NCBI GenBank assembly: GCA_030144725.1
Contig: JASKMD010000003.1
Span: 21,533,501-21,597,500, forward strand
Direction: 5' to 3'
Source: Haematococcus lacustris
Lineage: Eukaryota > Chlorophyta > Chlorophyceae > Chlamydomonadales > Haematococcaceae
DNA: 64,000 nt
Positions 22,932 through 34,837 of this stretch are shown here, one piece after another (the first letter of the stretch is position 1; each line of letters opens with the position of its first letter). Position numbers and translations under genes: made by a program. Under the pieces are notes generated by a model. It was not told the origin of the DNA and did not search any database. It was given only the letters and a program-made list of their open reading frames with translations.

Positions 22932-23278
22932 CCCGGCCCAGCCCAGCCCAGCCCAGCCCAGCCCAGCCCAGCCCAGCCCAGCCCAGCCCAGCCCAGCCCA
23001 GCCCAGCCCAGCCCAGCCCAGCCCAGCCCAGCCCAGCCCAGCCCAGCCCAGCCCAGCCCAGCCCAGCCCAGCCCAGCCCAGCCCAGCCCCCCAGCCCAGC
23101 CCAGCCCAGCCCAGCCCAGCCCAGCCCAGCCCAGCCCAGCCCAGCCCAGCCCAGCCCAGCCCAGCCCAGCCCAGCCCAGCCCAGCCCAGCCCAGCCCAGC
23201 CCTCCCCTCCCCTCCCCTCCCCTCCCCTCCCCTCCCCTCCCCTCCCCTCCCCTCCCCTCCCCTCCCCTCCCCTCCCCT
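22932..23278. repeat. pentamer arrays CCCAG and CCTCC
   Basis: A CCCAG pentamer runs from about 22936 to 23200 with one slip near 23088, followed directly by a CCCCT pentamer to 23278. The sharp change of unit suggests separate expansion of neighbouring seeds. Confidence 0.95.
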
Positions 23279-23329
23279 GCAGCCATGAGCAGAAAGCAAG
23301 AGTAGCAGCCAAGAGCAGCAGGTAGGAGG

Positions 23330-23950
23330 CGGCTGCCTGGAGCGGCAGCCAGGACTTCCGGTGAGTGCACATGCTTGGGAGGTGTCAGCCTAGCCTGCCC
23401 GGTTCTGGTCATGCATGTCCTAATCCATCTGCTTGCTGGCTGATGTTTGATTGCAGTTGTCGACAGCTGGAGCATGGCAGGTGAAGCATGGCCGGGTTGA
23501 TTGCAAGCATGGCGGTAGAGCAGCAACCAACAAGGAGCCAGCAAGGACCGTACCCTCCTCGTACCCCGTACCCTCCCCCGGCGTCGTGACATGGAGCATA
23601 ACTGTAAGTGGCCAGTCCCTGCACATGAGTGGTCCCCAATGCCAAGCCTAAATGCAAGGATGCCTCTTGCTGCCGCAGGTCTGATGGTCACACTGCTGCC
23701 CCTTGCCCCCTTCCCCCTTCCCCCTTCCCTGCCCAAGCCCACCACCACCACTTCCGAGTCTGCCACCTACCTACCCTCCTCCCCTCCTCCCCTCCTCCCC
23801 TCTTCTCTCCTCTCCCCCACCCAATGGCACCCAGCAGCCCTTGGCGTAGCAGCATGGAGCGGGCAGCCTGGAGCGGGCAGCCCGGAGTGGGCAGCATGGA
23901 GCGGGCGGCCTGGAGCGGGCAGCCTGGAGCGGGCAGCCTGGAGTGGGCAA
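23330..23950 (+). repeat. dispersed repeat family E, copy 1
   Basis: GGAGCGGCAGCCAGGACT, GTGAGTGCACATGCT, GGTCATGCATGTCC, GCATGGCGGTAGAGCAGC and ACTTCCGAGTCTGCCACC recur at 40670-41080 and, inverted, at 42545-42859. Related pieces occur near 35870-35970. The block contains donor-like GTGAGT and acceptor-like GCAG sites. It encodes nothing I recognise. Confidence 0.7.
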
Positions 23951-23954
23951 CCTG

Positions 23955-24115
23955 GAGCCAAGCCTAGCCCAGCCTACCCCAGCCTAGCCTAGCCTAGCCT
24001 ACCCCAGCCTAGCCTAGCCTAGCCTACCCCAGGCTAGCCTTGCCTAGGCTAGCCTACCCTAGCCTACCCTAGCCTAGCCTACCCCAGGCTAGCCCAGCCT
24101 AGCCTAGCCCAGCCT
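23955..24115. repeat. AGCCT pentamer-like array
   Basis: Repeated AGCCTAGCCTACCCC and AGGCTAGCC units, degenerate. It directly follows family E copy 1. Confidence 0.85.
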
Positions 24116-24239
24116 GATTTGGTGCCATGGGGCATAGACAGCAAGGCAAAGTGCTTAGCAGTCCCGTGATGAGGTGTTAGCCCATAGCAATGAGGTGCAG
24201 CCAGTCCTTGTGGTTGTGCACATGGCATAGGTGGTGAGC

Positions 24240-25325
24240 AATGCATGAGTCGTTGTGTTGTTGTTGTAGTGATGTTGTGTGGTGTTGTTGTGTGGTGTTG
24301 TCACCTTGCATCAATGCATGTGCTTAGCACCAGCAATACATGCCGTTTGTTGTGGTGTTGCAAGGTGTTCGGGCGTCGTTGCATACGTTGTGGCAGGACC
24401 CTGTAGGCGTGTGGCAGGACCCTGTGAACGTGTGTCGTAGGAACCTGTAGCCGTGCGGCAGGACCCTGTGGGAATATGTCGTAGGACCCTGTAGCCGTGC
24501 GGCAGAACCCTGTGAGAATGTGTCGCAGAACCCTGTAGCCGTGCGGCAGAACCCTGTGAGAACGTGTCGCAAAACCCTGTAGCCGTGCGGCAGAACCCTG
24601 TGAGAAAGTGTCGCAGGACCCTGTAGCCGTGCGGCAAAACCCTGTGAGAACGTGTCGCAGGACCCTGTAGCCGTGCGGCAAAACCCTGTGAGAACGTGTC
24701 GCAGGAACCCTGTAGCCGTGCGGCAGGACCCTGTGAGAAAGTGTCGCAAAACCCTGTAGCCGTGCGGCAGAACCCTGTGAGAACGTGTCGCAAAACCCTG
24801 TAGCCGTGCGGCAGAACCCTGTGAGAAAGTGTCGCAGGACCCTGTAGCCGTGCGGCAAAACCCTGTGAGAACGTGTCGCAGGACCCTGTAGCCGTGCGGC
24901 AAAACCCTGTGAGAACGTGTCGTAGGAACCTGTAGCCGTGCGGCAGGACCCTGTGAGAAAGTGTCGCAAAACCCTGTAGCCGTGCGGCAGAACCCTGTGA
25001 GAACGTGTCGCAGGACCCTGTAGCCGTGCGGCAGAACCCTGTGAGAATGTGTCGCAGGACCCTGTAGCCGTGCGGCAGAACCCTGTAGACGTGTGTCGTA
25101 GGACCCTGTAGCCGTGCGGCAGAACCCTGTGGCCCAGGACCCTGTACAGGGTCGGTAGGACCCGGTACAGGGTCGGGCGATTTTTCAAATAGTTATAACA
25201 TCGCAGCAACTTTGAGTTTTTCAATGATTACAACGGCGATGAGTCGGCCTTTCCTGGGGCTATCTGCAGTATGCCTCCCGGGAAGAAATGACGTAGGCGA
25301 CTTCCGGCCTTATTCGGCGCGAGTG
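24240..25325 (-). mobile_element. minisatellite-carrying element D, copy 1
   Basis: Read on the minus strand, it starts at 25325 with CACTCGCGCCGAATAAGGCC. It continues through a conserved ~150-bp end (CGTCATTTCTTCCCGGGAGG, AAATAGTTATAAC in the other sense) into a GTACAGGGTC palindrome. A 44-bp-period array of TACAGGGTYCTG units follows (about 24400-25140), then a distal part with GCAACGACGCCCGAACACC and CAACAACAC-rich DNA. The same parts in the same order occur at 42860-44640. No protein is encoded, so it would be non-autonomous. Element status is inferred from copies with a shared terminus. Confidence 0.65.
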
Positions 25326-25401
25326 GAGGCTTGCAGCCGGTGCATCACAGCGTCAGGCTGACCCCCTTCCACCTGTTCAGGAGCGCCCGCAGCAGTCAGC
25401 C

Positions 25402-25551
25402 ATGGGCAGCATGCACCAAGGCTATGGAGATCAGCATTGGTATATGTTTGATGCCACCAAGATCTTCACAGTCTTTGTGACCAGCTTTGAGGATGGGGAG
25501 GGCTACGGCCGTATGTTCTTTGTGCCAGCGCACAGCCTCAGCCGCAGCTAG
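25402..25551 (+). CDS. short ORF between two D elements, probable gene fragment
   Basis: ATG at 25402 to TAG at 25549-25551 encodes 49 residues, including MGSMHQGYGDQHWYMFDATK and GYGRMFFVPAHSLSRS. The aromatic-rich, non-repetitive composition is unlike the surrounding repeats. No family is recognised. It may be a terminal exon isolated by insertions. Confidence 0.3.
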   Translation: MGSMHQGYGDQHWYMFDATKIFTVFVTSFEDGEGYGRMFFVPAHSLSRS

Positions 25552-25727
25552 TCATACATCAATCACGGTTCTGCACCCAGTAAGAACGGATGACAGATTA
25601 ATTGCTTGTAATGCTGTTCTTGTTCTATGGTTGTTGGGCTGCGTCACTGTCATGTTGCTGCTGCTGCCACTGTCACACCATCAGCATTTAGTGATAGAAT
25701 GCCTTAGATACCTAGCGGTATGACCTG

Positions 25728-26780
25728 TAGGACCCTGTAGACGTGCGGCAGAACCCTGTAGCCGTGTGTCGCAGGACCCTGTAGGCGTGCGACAGACCCC
25801 TGTAGGCGTGTGTCGCAGGACCCTGTGACGTGCGGCAGAACCCTGTGGACAAGTGTCGCAGGACCCTGTAGGCGTGCGGCAGAACCCTGTAGCCGTGTGT
25901 CGCAGGACCCTGTAGGCGTGCGGCAGAACCCTGTAGCCGTGTGTCGCAGGACCCTGTAGGCGTGCGGCAGAACCCTGTAGACATGTGTCGCAGGACCCTG
26001 TAAGCGTGCGGCAGAACCCTGTAGCCAAACGTCGCAGGACCCTGTAGACGTGCGGCAGAACCCTGTAGCCGTGTGTCGCAGGACCCTGTAGACGTGCGGC
26101 AGAACCCTGTAGCCAAACGTCGCAGGACCCTGTAGGCGTGCGGCAGGACCCTGTAGCCAAACGTCGCAGGACCCTGTAGGCGTGCGGCAGAACCCTGTAG
26201 CCAAACGTCGCAGAACCCTGTAGGCGTGCGGCAGGACCCTGTAGCCAAACGTCGCAGGACCCTGTAGGCGTGCGGCAGAACCCTGTAGCCAAACGTCGCA
26301 GGACCCTGTAGGCGTGCGGCAGGACCCTGTAGCCAAACGTCGCAGGACCCTGTAGCCGTGCGGCAGAACCCTGTAGCCGTGTGCAGCAGGACCCTGTAGG
26401 CGTGCGGCAGAACCCTGTAGCCAAACGTCGCAGGACCCTGTAGGCGTGCGGCAGAACCCTGTAGACGTGTGTCGCAGGACCCTGTAGCCGTGCGGCAGGA
26501 CCCTGTAGACGTGTGTCGCAGGACCCTGTAGCCGTGCGGCAGGACCCTGTAGACGTTAGTCCTAGGACCCTGTAGCCGTGCGGCAGAACCCTGTAGCCCA
26601 GGACCCGGTACAGGACCCGGTACAGGGTCGGGCGGTTTTTCAAATAGTTATAACATCGCAGCAACTTTGAGTTTTTCAATGATTACAACGGCGATGAGTC
26701 GGCCTTTCCTGGGGCTATCTGCAGTATGCCTCCCGGGAAGAAATGACGTAGGCGACTTCCGGCCTTAATCGGCGCGAGTG
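25728..26780 (-). mobile_element. minisatellite-carrying element D, copy 2
   Basis: The terminus at 26780 and the ~150-bp end (26606-26780) are nearly identical to 25150-25325. The array (25728-26600) again has 44-bp periodicity, but its spacers (GCCAAACGTCG, GCGTGCGGCAG) differ from copy 1. The distal part is absent, so the copy looks truncated at 25728. Confidence 0.65.
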
Positions 26781-29700
26781 TTCGTTCAATTGATGGTGAT
26801 GGGTACATGGCATGTGATGGGTGCATGGCATCACCATTGTGCCATTTGTTGGGGGGCAGTTCAGTCAGTTACCATGTACTATTGGCGATGTGTAGATGAT
26901 CAGACACAGTACATGTGACATTGCTGACCGGCAAATACAGCGATAGTCCACGTGCTGAACGCAGCGAACCCGCCACGTGTCGGGGGACAACATAACTGCT
27001 ACTGGCAAAACAGCCTATACGGAACCCATTGCTTGTGCACCGTCCGCTGCCATGCATGGCATTATGCTGGCTGGGTGGATGAGGGCTCACGTCAGGAAAC
27101 GGGTGAAGGTCCACTGCCAGAGCTGAATTGCCTATTAACCAGATAGCCTGAGCTGATGAAGTGAGCTGATGAAGCCAGCATCACCTCCAGGCGTGCAGCC
27201 TGGCCTCACGTGCCTTGTTGTGTATTGTCCTTTTGCATTCAGAACTTTCATCCACCCAAAGGAAGCTGAGCTCCAGGGCGCAGGGCCACCAGGTGCAGTG
27301 CAGCACAGTACAGGCAACAAGCTGCATGGTGATGCTTGCATGGTGTCTTCTGAATGGCAGCGTGGCCAGTAGAGCGTGACCCGGAATGTTAAACCATCTT
27401 TAACCATCTTTAACCAAGGGAAAAAGTTTAACCAATCTTTAACACAACCGCCAGGTCGCACTCCGTAGCCGTGATGGAAGGCGAAGCAACCGCGATGGTT
27501 AATGGCTACTGCGGCTCTTGTCGGTGCATGTCTCAACATGTGCATCGGAACGCACATCAGCCCGAGCAGCCCGCTAGCCTCGCGCTGGTAAGCTGCACCG
27601 CTCTGCGCAAGAGACGCTGTAAAACTCTTAAAGATCACTAAGATAGGGGGTGACCAACTGGTCGGCTTACTATCGCCAAACCCCAAAATTTTGCACTCCG
27701 GGTCGTCAGGGTGTTAGGCTGGACTGGTTAAAGATGGTTAAAGATTTGTTAAAGCACGCTAGAGGCCCAAAACATCAGGAAGTTAGTTTAACCAGTCGCG
27801 CTCTAGTGGCCAGGTGCAGATCAGCTAGACTCAGGGTCACACAATGTCACAGGGCCCCCTTGGCATGGTTGTAACACCTTGGCATGGTTGTACCACAAGC
27901 CAACGCACCCGCTGCTCATGGTGTGAACAGATGGGGCACATCCAGCCTGCCCAATGCCATCATCGAGCCAGCACCAGGCCTCAGTCAGTGGCAGGCTGTG
28001 TGCAATCAGTGGTGATCACACCCACATGTGAGCACCGGGTGATCACCACTGATGCACCTGGGCACACGGCACTGGACACAGGGTGCCTGGGGCATGCCCT
28101 CAAACAATTTCGTAGAATGTTGTGATTGAATCTCGTAGGGTCGTAGGATGTCGGCTAAGGCTCCCTAGAGGGTGGGGCTGAGGGGTTTAGCTGAGGGGCT
28201 GGGTGGTTGGGTCACCGTCATCCACTTGCATGCAGTGCAATGTGAGGGGTGGGGTGCGTGGGGCAGTGCACACCTCAGTGGAGGAATCTACACAGACAAG
28301 AGCTTGAGTCGGGGCACACAGCTCTACAAATACCTTGGTTGGCAGCAGATTGTTCACTTCTGTTGATCGCACAGCATCAGATGGTGCAGCTGCCTGGCCA
28401 GTGGAGTGGCGCCGCAAACCAAACATCGCCACAGTGGGCAGCACAGTGGGCAGCACCGGGTCAGTATCCACCAGTTGCTTGTTCCACACTTACGGGGCAC
28501 TGCTATAGCATCATGCATGAAGTTGCTTCAATCGTATGCAGCCATGTCACACAGGGCATCATGCCATGCCCCCCATGGCATGACCCGCCTGGACAAAGCA
28601 TGCTCACTGGGCAACGAGCCTGGTGTCAGCTTGGTGGAATGCATGAAGTTCGGAGCTCTGACCAGTCTCACCAGTTGCTTCCACACGCAGCACACTACAC
28701 ATGCCATACACACCCTTCTCTCAGACTCATCTCCTTCAGCCAGGTCTCATCACACCATATGCTACTGCTCCCTGAACCTTACACTGTCCACTGAACTTTA
28801 CGACGAGAACCCTGCACTAACCCTGCTTTGTTACCGCTGCGCAGCATGACTGTCCACTGGCACGTGTTCAATGCAGTACTATGGATTATCTTAGCATCAA
28901 TACCACAGCTCCACATACCAGCTCTAGCCGCAATCATAGTTTACCATAGGCCTGCACAACATGAGGAACACCTTTGCACCTGCACTACGACATTCAAGTT
29001 ACCGAATACTTGAGCGTTAGCACATGAAGTACTATCCCATTGCGGGACACTCCCACTCATTATGGCAGGCCACACCAGGCAAAGACAAGCTATGCGCAAG
29101 TCAGACCATGGCAGGGTGCCATGAGGGCTTGGGTGTCCCATAGCAGGCAGCTTGCGTATTGACACCAGGGGGCGAGAGCTCGGGTGTGTGCCCACAAGTG
29201 CTCGACCCTCTGCAGCCAAGTGGGCAGCCAGGGTGCGCTATGGCAGCCGCTACAGGGTGCCCTGTGTGCGTGGTGACAGCCTAACACACCAGGAGCTGGG
29301 GCAACCAGTCTACTAGTGCTGGTGGCAAGCAGTGCAGGGTTATGCCAGTGCTCACTAAAAGTCTCATTAGAAACGACAGTTGTGCAATGCTGGTTGGAAG
29401 GCTCTACTGCTTGCCCGGTGTGATGGCCTCAGCCTGGTTGTATCCTAGTCCTAGCAGTTGGGTCCCAGACTCAGCGATACTGCTTCACTGAACATTAGAT
29501 GACACCGATAGATGTGCGTCACCACTGCCTTGGTTAGCATGCACACGTCATGACGCAAGAGCACATTGCTGGCAGCGGCTCACCTGGGCTAGTCTGGAGC
29601 GCCGCACAGCCACCAGGATACTGGGCTAAAGAACAGACACCATGATTGTTGAATTGGGTATTTCGTTGTATCCTCTTTGACTTAGAAACTGTAGTCAGGG

Positions 29701-30356
29701 GAGCAAAAGCGGGTGATTGCGCTGGCAGCCTTGCAACATTGCAGCACTTGCAGGCAATTGTACTGGCTTTCGCTGGGATGCTATTGAGACCGGGACGCCC
29801 AGCAGGCGCAAGAAGCCAGGCTGGCAGCGCAACATGGTGCGGCTGGGTGGCATGCACATCACACCAACAGGTCAGCTCAGCTGTGCAAACACTGTGAGGT
29901 GGCCTACCAGGTCTGAACGTCTGATAGCCATGCAGCAGTGGCTGGCAGGCGGTGGCGCAGAACCACCAAGAGCCTCAGCAACCAGCCGCGGCCTCAGGCA
30001 GCCCCAGGGATGCCTGAGGAGGATGGCTCGTGAAGGCTGGCCAGGCGGCATGTGGTAGCGTTGGTGAGGCGCCCTACCCCTGCCATGCTGCGCTGAGTGT
30101 GCAGTCACTAAGGTGCAGCCTTGTGCTGGCTTACACCAGTGAGACCTCAGGCACCTGCCCTACCTGACTTCAGTGCAGCCTGAGTGCAGTGTCACTGCCG
30201 CACCTTGCTGAGTGCAGTGTCACTGCAGGCTGCTACCTCGGCAGCAACCACCCTCGGCAGCAGCACTCAGCAAGGGGCGGTTCTGCAGGCCATAGCACCC
30301 AGCCTCCTGAGGCCCCTCGGCTGCAATGGTGATGAGATAGGGTCATGGCGGCTGTC
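26781..30356. other. mostly unassigned DNA between element D and the proline-rich gene
   Basis: No confident gene is seen. Notable pieces are a short TTTAACCATC repetition with AACCAATCTTTAACAC at 27390-27450 and again near 27725, and the dispersed repeat at 27160-27375. A possible coding remnant on the plus strand near 29750-29870 reads WDAIETGTPSRRKKPGWQRN, but it has no verified splice partner. Confidence 0.4.
27160..27375 (+). repeat. dispersed repeat family, copy 2
   Basis: It matches 4220-4430: CTCCAGGCGTGCAGCCTGGC, GTGCCTTGTTGTGTATTGTC, GGGCCACCAGGTG and GATGCTTGCATGGTGTCTTC. It lies in the same orientation as copy 1. Confidence 0.65.
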
Positions 30357-30377
30357 CTACAGCTGAGGGGTGCTCAC

Positions 30378-33300
30378 CAGCCAATAGTTCACAAAGGGGG
30401 ACAGCCTCCGGCCGACGATCGACAGTTGTGATCCAGACGCGCAGGTGAGGGAGGTAGGGTAGTTGTCGCCTATGGCTTTCTGCATAGCCAGCAGGCTATG
30501 GGCTATGACACCATCACTAGAGGGTGGGGTCAGGGTGGTGGGGTCCAGTACAGCAAGGGCAGGTGGTGCAGCGGTTGCAACACTGCATGCCCAGCGCTGC
30601 ACCCCTGAACTACGCCCTCGCCTACAGGTGCAAAGCTAAGGAAGCCGGAAACTACATGCCCAGCCATGGCCTCAGTCTAGGAACATTATAGCAGGCTGCA
30701 GGGATAGGGGAACCCAGCTGGGAGGGTGAACCACTCAGGAGGAATCCGGCCTGAGCCCTGCTCCCAACATCCAGCAAGGCAGGGGCAGGCGAACCCACCG
30801 GGTCGGTAGAGCCACCGCAGTTAAGAGTCCCGGATGCTTCGGCAGACTCATACAATTCAAGCACCGAGTCCCAGCCTTGGACCCCTGCAGCCATCACAAC
30901 AACATACAATACAGGCTCCCACGACGCCACTGGGCACAAGCTTTGGAGCGGTAGTGGAGGCATTGGGGTGCGCAGGGACTGAGATAAACACACTAGCCAG
31001 CAACCCCGATCTGGCTGAGCCGACCAGGCGGCCAGCAGCACCTGGGATGCAGGTGGAGAAGATGATGGTCCTGTCATCGCCTTCGATGGGGCCAAACAGT
31101 ACGACTGGGATATTGTTGATCCGGGTGTTCACTGGGAACGGGCCAGACACAAGAACGCTTGTACCTGCACAGCACACAGCCCCACAGAGCCTGGACTGGT
31201 GGAGGGGTTGGAGCTAGCTGAGCTGCTGGTGGTGCAACACACCACCTGCACCTGCTCACACCCACCGTCTTGTGGGAGACTGACTGCAGTGGGGTTGGTA
31301 CAAGTGTCCATCAAGGAAGGGGGTGGTGGAGGGGGTGGTGGAGGTGAGGGAGGGGGGGGGGTCAGGCGAGGGAGGGGGTGGTGCAGGTGAGGGAGGGGGG
31401 GGGTCAGGCGAGGGAGGGGGGTGGTGCAGGTGAGGGAGGGGGGGGGTCAGGCGAGGGAGGGGGTGGTGCAGGTGAGGGAGGGGGGGGGTCAGGCGAGGGA
31501 GGGGGTGGTGCAGGTGAGGGAGGGGGGGGGTCAGGCGAGGGAGGGGGTGGTGCAGGTGAGGGAGGGGGGGGGGTCAGGCGAGGGAGGGGGTGGTGCAGGT
31601 GAGGGAGGGGGGGGGTCAGGCGAGGGAGGGGGGGGGTCAGGTGAGGGAGGGGGGGGGTCAGGCGAGGGAGGGGGTGGTGTAGGTGAGGGAGGGGGGGGGG
31701 CAGGCGAGGGAGGGGGGGGTGCAGGTGAGGGAGGGGGGGGTGCAGGCGAGGGAGGGGGGGGGTCCAGGTGAGGGAGGGGGGGGGGCAGGTGAGGGAGGGG
31801 GGGGTGCAGGTGAGGGAGGGGGGGGTGCAGGCGAGGGAGGGGGGGGTGCAGGCGAGGGAGGGGGGGGGGCAGGCGAGGGAGGGGGGGGGGCAGGCGAGGG
31901 AGGGGGGGGGTGCAGGTGAGGGAGGGGGGGGTGCAGGCGAGGGAGGGGGGGGTGCAGGCGAGGGAGGGGGGGGGGCAGGTGAGGGAGGGGGGGGGGGCAG
32001 GTGAGGGAGGGGGGGGTGCAGGCGAGGGAGGGGGGGGGTCGCGAGGTGAGGGAGGGGGGGGGGGCAGGTGAGGGAGGGGGGGGGTGCAGGTGAGGGAGGG
32101 GGGGGGTGCAGGCGAGGGAGGGGGGGGTGCAGGCGAGGGAGGGGGGGGTGGCAGGCGAGGGAGGGGGGGGGGCAGGCGAGGGAGGGGGGGGGTCCAGGCG
32201 AGGGAGGGGGGGGTGCAGGCGAGGGAGGGGGGGGGTCCAGGTGAGGGAGGGGGGGGTGCAGGCGAGGGAGGGGGGGGGGCAGGTGAGGGAGGGGGGGGTG
32301 CAGGTGAGGGAGGGGGGGGGGCAGGTGAGGGAGGGGGGGGTGCAGGTGAGGGAGGGGGGGGGTGCAGGCGAGGGAGGGGGGGGTGCAGGCGAGGGAGGGG
32401 GGGGTGCAGGCGAGGGAGGGGGGGGTCCAGGTGAGGGAGGGGGGGGGTGCAGGCGAGGGAGGGGGGGGGGCAGGTGAGGGAGGGGGGGGGGCAGGTGAGG
32501 GAGGGGGGGGTGCAGGTGAGGGAGGGGGGGGTGCAGGCGAGGGAGGGGGGGGGGCAGGTGAGGGAGGGGGGGGGTGCAGGTGAGGGAGGGGGGGGTGCAG
32601 GCGAGGGAGGGGGGGGGTCCAGGTGAGGGAGGGGGGGGTCCAGGTGAGGGAGGGGGGGGTGCAGGTGAGGGAGGGGGGGGTGCAGGTGAGGGAGGGGGGG
32701 GGTGCAGGTGAGGGAGGGGGGGGTGCAGGTGAGGGAGGGGGGGGTGCAGGTGAGGGAGGGGGGGGGGTGCAGGCGAGGGAGGGGGGGGGTCCAGGTGAGG
32801 GAGGGGGGGGGTGCAGGTGAGGGAGGGGGGGGTGCAGGCGAGGGAGGGGGGGGTCGCAGGTGAGGGAGGGGGGGGGTGCAGGTGAGGGAGGGGGGGGTGC
32901 AGGCGAGGGAGGGGGGGGTGCAGGTGAGGGAGGGGGGGGGTGCAGGTGAGGGAGGGGGGGGTGCAGGTGAGGGAGGGGGGGGGTGCAGGTGAGGGAGGGG
33001 GGGGTGCAGGCGAGGGAGGGGGCGGGGGTGAGAGGGGGAGGGGAGGGACTTGGTGGCATCTGCAGTGGCAGCAAGCGAGTAGCCTGAAACGAAACATGAT
33101 TTTGTTACATGCTATTGATAGTGCGTGCGTGAGTGTGTCTGCCTAGGCTGGGTCTCAGGCAGGCTGCCAGCGGAGCTCACTCACCGGGGGGGCCAGCAGC
33201 TGGGAGTTGGTGGGCGGCAGCGGGGGAGAGGGGGGGGGCTGAGGTGGGAGCGGGGGCGAGGGGCTGGGAGGGGGGGGGGCTGGGGCTGGGGCTTGGGAGG

Positions 33301-34837
33301 TGTTGGTGAAGGGGGTGAGGGGGGGGCAGGAGGGGGCTGGGGGCTAGGGGGCGCTGGCCCTGGCCTGCATCAGAATGCACAGCGGCAGCGCATGCTGGGC
33401 TGCAGCTGCCACCAGAGGCTGACGTTGCAGTGAGGTCAGCAAGCTCCTTGGACACCCTGACATGGGGTGGTGCGGGCTTCTTGCATCAGCGGGTTGAGAC
33501 CATTGGAGTGATGTGCGGGTGCTTGTAGACCAAGTTCATGGCATGACCACGCTGGTGAACTCAGCATGTGTGACACAGCCACTACTTGATGGGGAGTGGG
33601 TGGGAGGCAATGGGACCATGGGTGAGGGCACGTGATGATGGATGTGGTGGGGCACGACAGCAGACAGCAACAAGGGCAGGGCTTGACTCACGGGGGGGGG
33701 CGCTGGGGGTGAGGGTGAGGGAGGGGGGGAGGGCTGGGGGGGCGAGGGTGAGGGGGGCGGGGGTTGGGCAGCAGTGAGGCCTGGCAGCGGTGGAAGGGCA
33801 TGCCATAGCGGGTGAAGAAGCCCAGTGAGTCCCTGGTCGTCAGGGCGCCCCGGCTGCAGGCAAGCAGCAGGGCCATCATCACATGGTGCCTGACTCGTCA
33901 TCAGCCGGGCACTCTCATCATGAGACACAGGGCACAGGGTCAGAGCCACCAGTGCTGCCACTCACCAGCTAGACAGCAGCTGCCTCAGGGGGGCAGTGGA
34001 GGGGGACAGCCTGCAGGCACAGGGGCGCAGCCTGGACTGAAGGCCGGAACACCGGGTAGGTGGGTGAGCAGCGCGTGCAGCAGCAGGAGGTGCTCATGGG
34101 TGTGCTGTGTGTGTGCCCTATTCACCCACATCAACCAAGGCCAGGCGCCAGGGCCAAGAGGTGGGTGAGGCCTGGTGAGCACCACAACCCACCTCTCCGT
34201 GGTCAGCAGGTTGACGGTGACGCGCAGGGTGGGCCAAGGGCCGTTGACTAAGGTCCTGTTGTCAATGAAGGAGGCGACAGTGCGGTTGCCGGCACAGAAG
34301 TCTGGCACCTGCACCGCGATGCTGCTGTCATTCACGTACTCACGCAGCAGCTGGGCCACCTGCAAGCACAGGGGCAAGCTAGAGGTGGAGCTGTGCAGGC
34401 CAAGAGGTAATGTGCGGTAAGAGTGGGCAGCCAAGCATGGGAAGCAATGGGGCCAGAGCAGGGCAGTGACGACCACTCACATCCATTGCAAAGTAGCCCA
34501 GTCCCGGCATCAGCTCCCCGGCCGTGAGCGAGGTGTTGAGAAGGGCAGTGGTGTTGAGGGCCAGCAGCTGGGAGGCGCACATGCCTGGGGCAGAGAGGCC
34601 CTGCAGGCTCAGGCTGGGTGACTGCTGTGCCTCGAGCAGAGCCTGGATGCGTGAGCCCCAGCTGGTCAAAAGCGACCACAGGTCTAGGCCGTACAAAGTT
34701 ATGAGAAGCAAGTTTCCCGTCGCATGTGTTGCTGAGGCGGCGGAGTTGGCAGCGATGGGGTGGGAGGCCGAGGTGCCAGGATGGGAGGTGAAGGCGCGGG
34801 CATTATGCCCGTGGGTTGCGCAGTTATAACACGCCTG
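30378..34837 (-). CDS. probable secreted or wall-type proline-rich, sequon-rich protein, incomplete model
   Basis: Several minus-strand exons are supported. An open frame runs from about 34837 to 34481 and ends LGYFAMD at a GTGAGT donor. The 34359-34193 exon reads VAQLLREYVNDSSIAVQVPD and ends LLTTER. About 34010-33966 reads LSPSTAPLRQLLSSW, and the exon starting at 33853 reads RGALTTRDSLGFFTRYGMPF, then Pro-rich sequence to a GTGAGT donor. Phases across these four agree. Further 3' are ELADLTATSASGG (about 33440), TSVLVSGPFPVNTRINNIPV (31160 down to about 30950), GWDSVLELYESAEASGTL (about 30890) and an exon ending VNYWL at 30378. Sequons NDS, NRT, NRT, NTT and NTS and PPSPPP stretches suggest an extracellular hydroxyproline-rich glycoprotein as in volvocine walls. 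The upstream end (TNCATHG-like CYNCATHGHNAR at about 34833) is uncertain, and the family is not identified. Confidence 0.5.
31317..33035. repeat. G-rich minisatellite (GAGGGAGGGGGGGTGCAGGT type)
   Basis: About 1.7 kb of 18-22-bp units, each with a G run of 6-10 and alternating GGTGAGGGAGG and GGCGAGGGAGG. On the minus strand one register gives [15 protein letters not shown], typical of hydroxyproline-rich proteins, but the variable run length breaks every register. It may be an intron or a decayed Pro-rich exon of the surrounding gene. Confidence 0.9.

Noticed and set aside
31404..33097. 556- and 479-codon proline ORFs over the G-rich minisatellite as complete genes
   Set aside because: No register stays consistent through the variable G runs. 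I keep only the possibility that part is an exon of the surrounding gene.
34790..34837. CCHC zinc knuckle of a gag-like protein (CYNCATHGHNAR)
   Set aside because: The final Cys position is a Phe, no retroelement domains follow, and the frame continues into the sequon-rich secreted-type protein.
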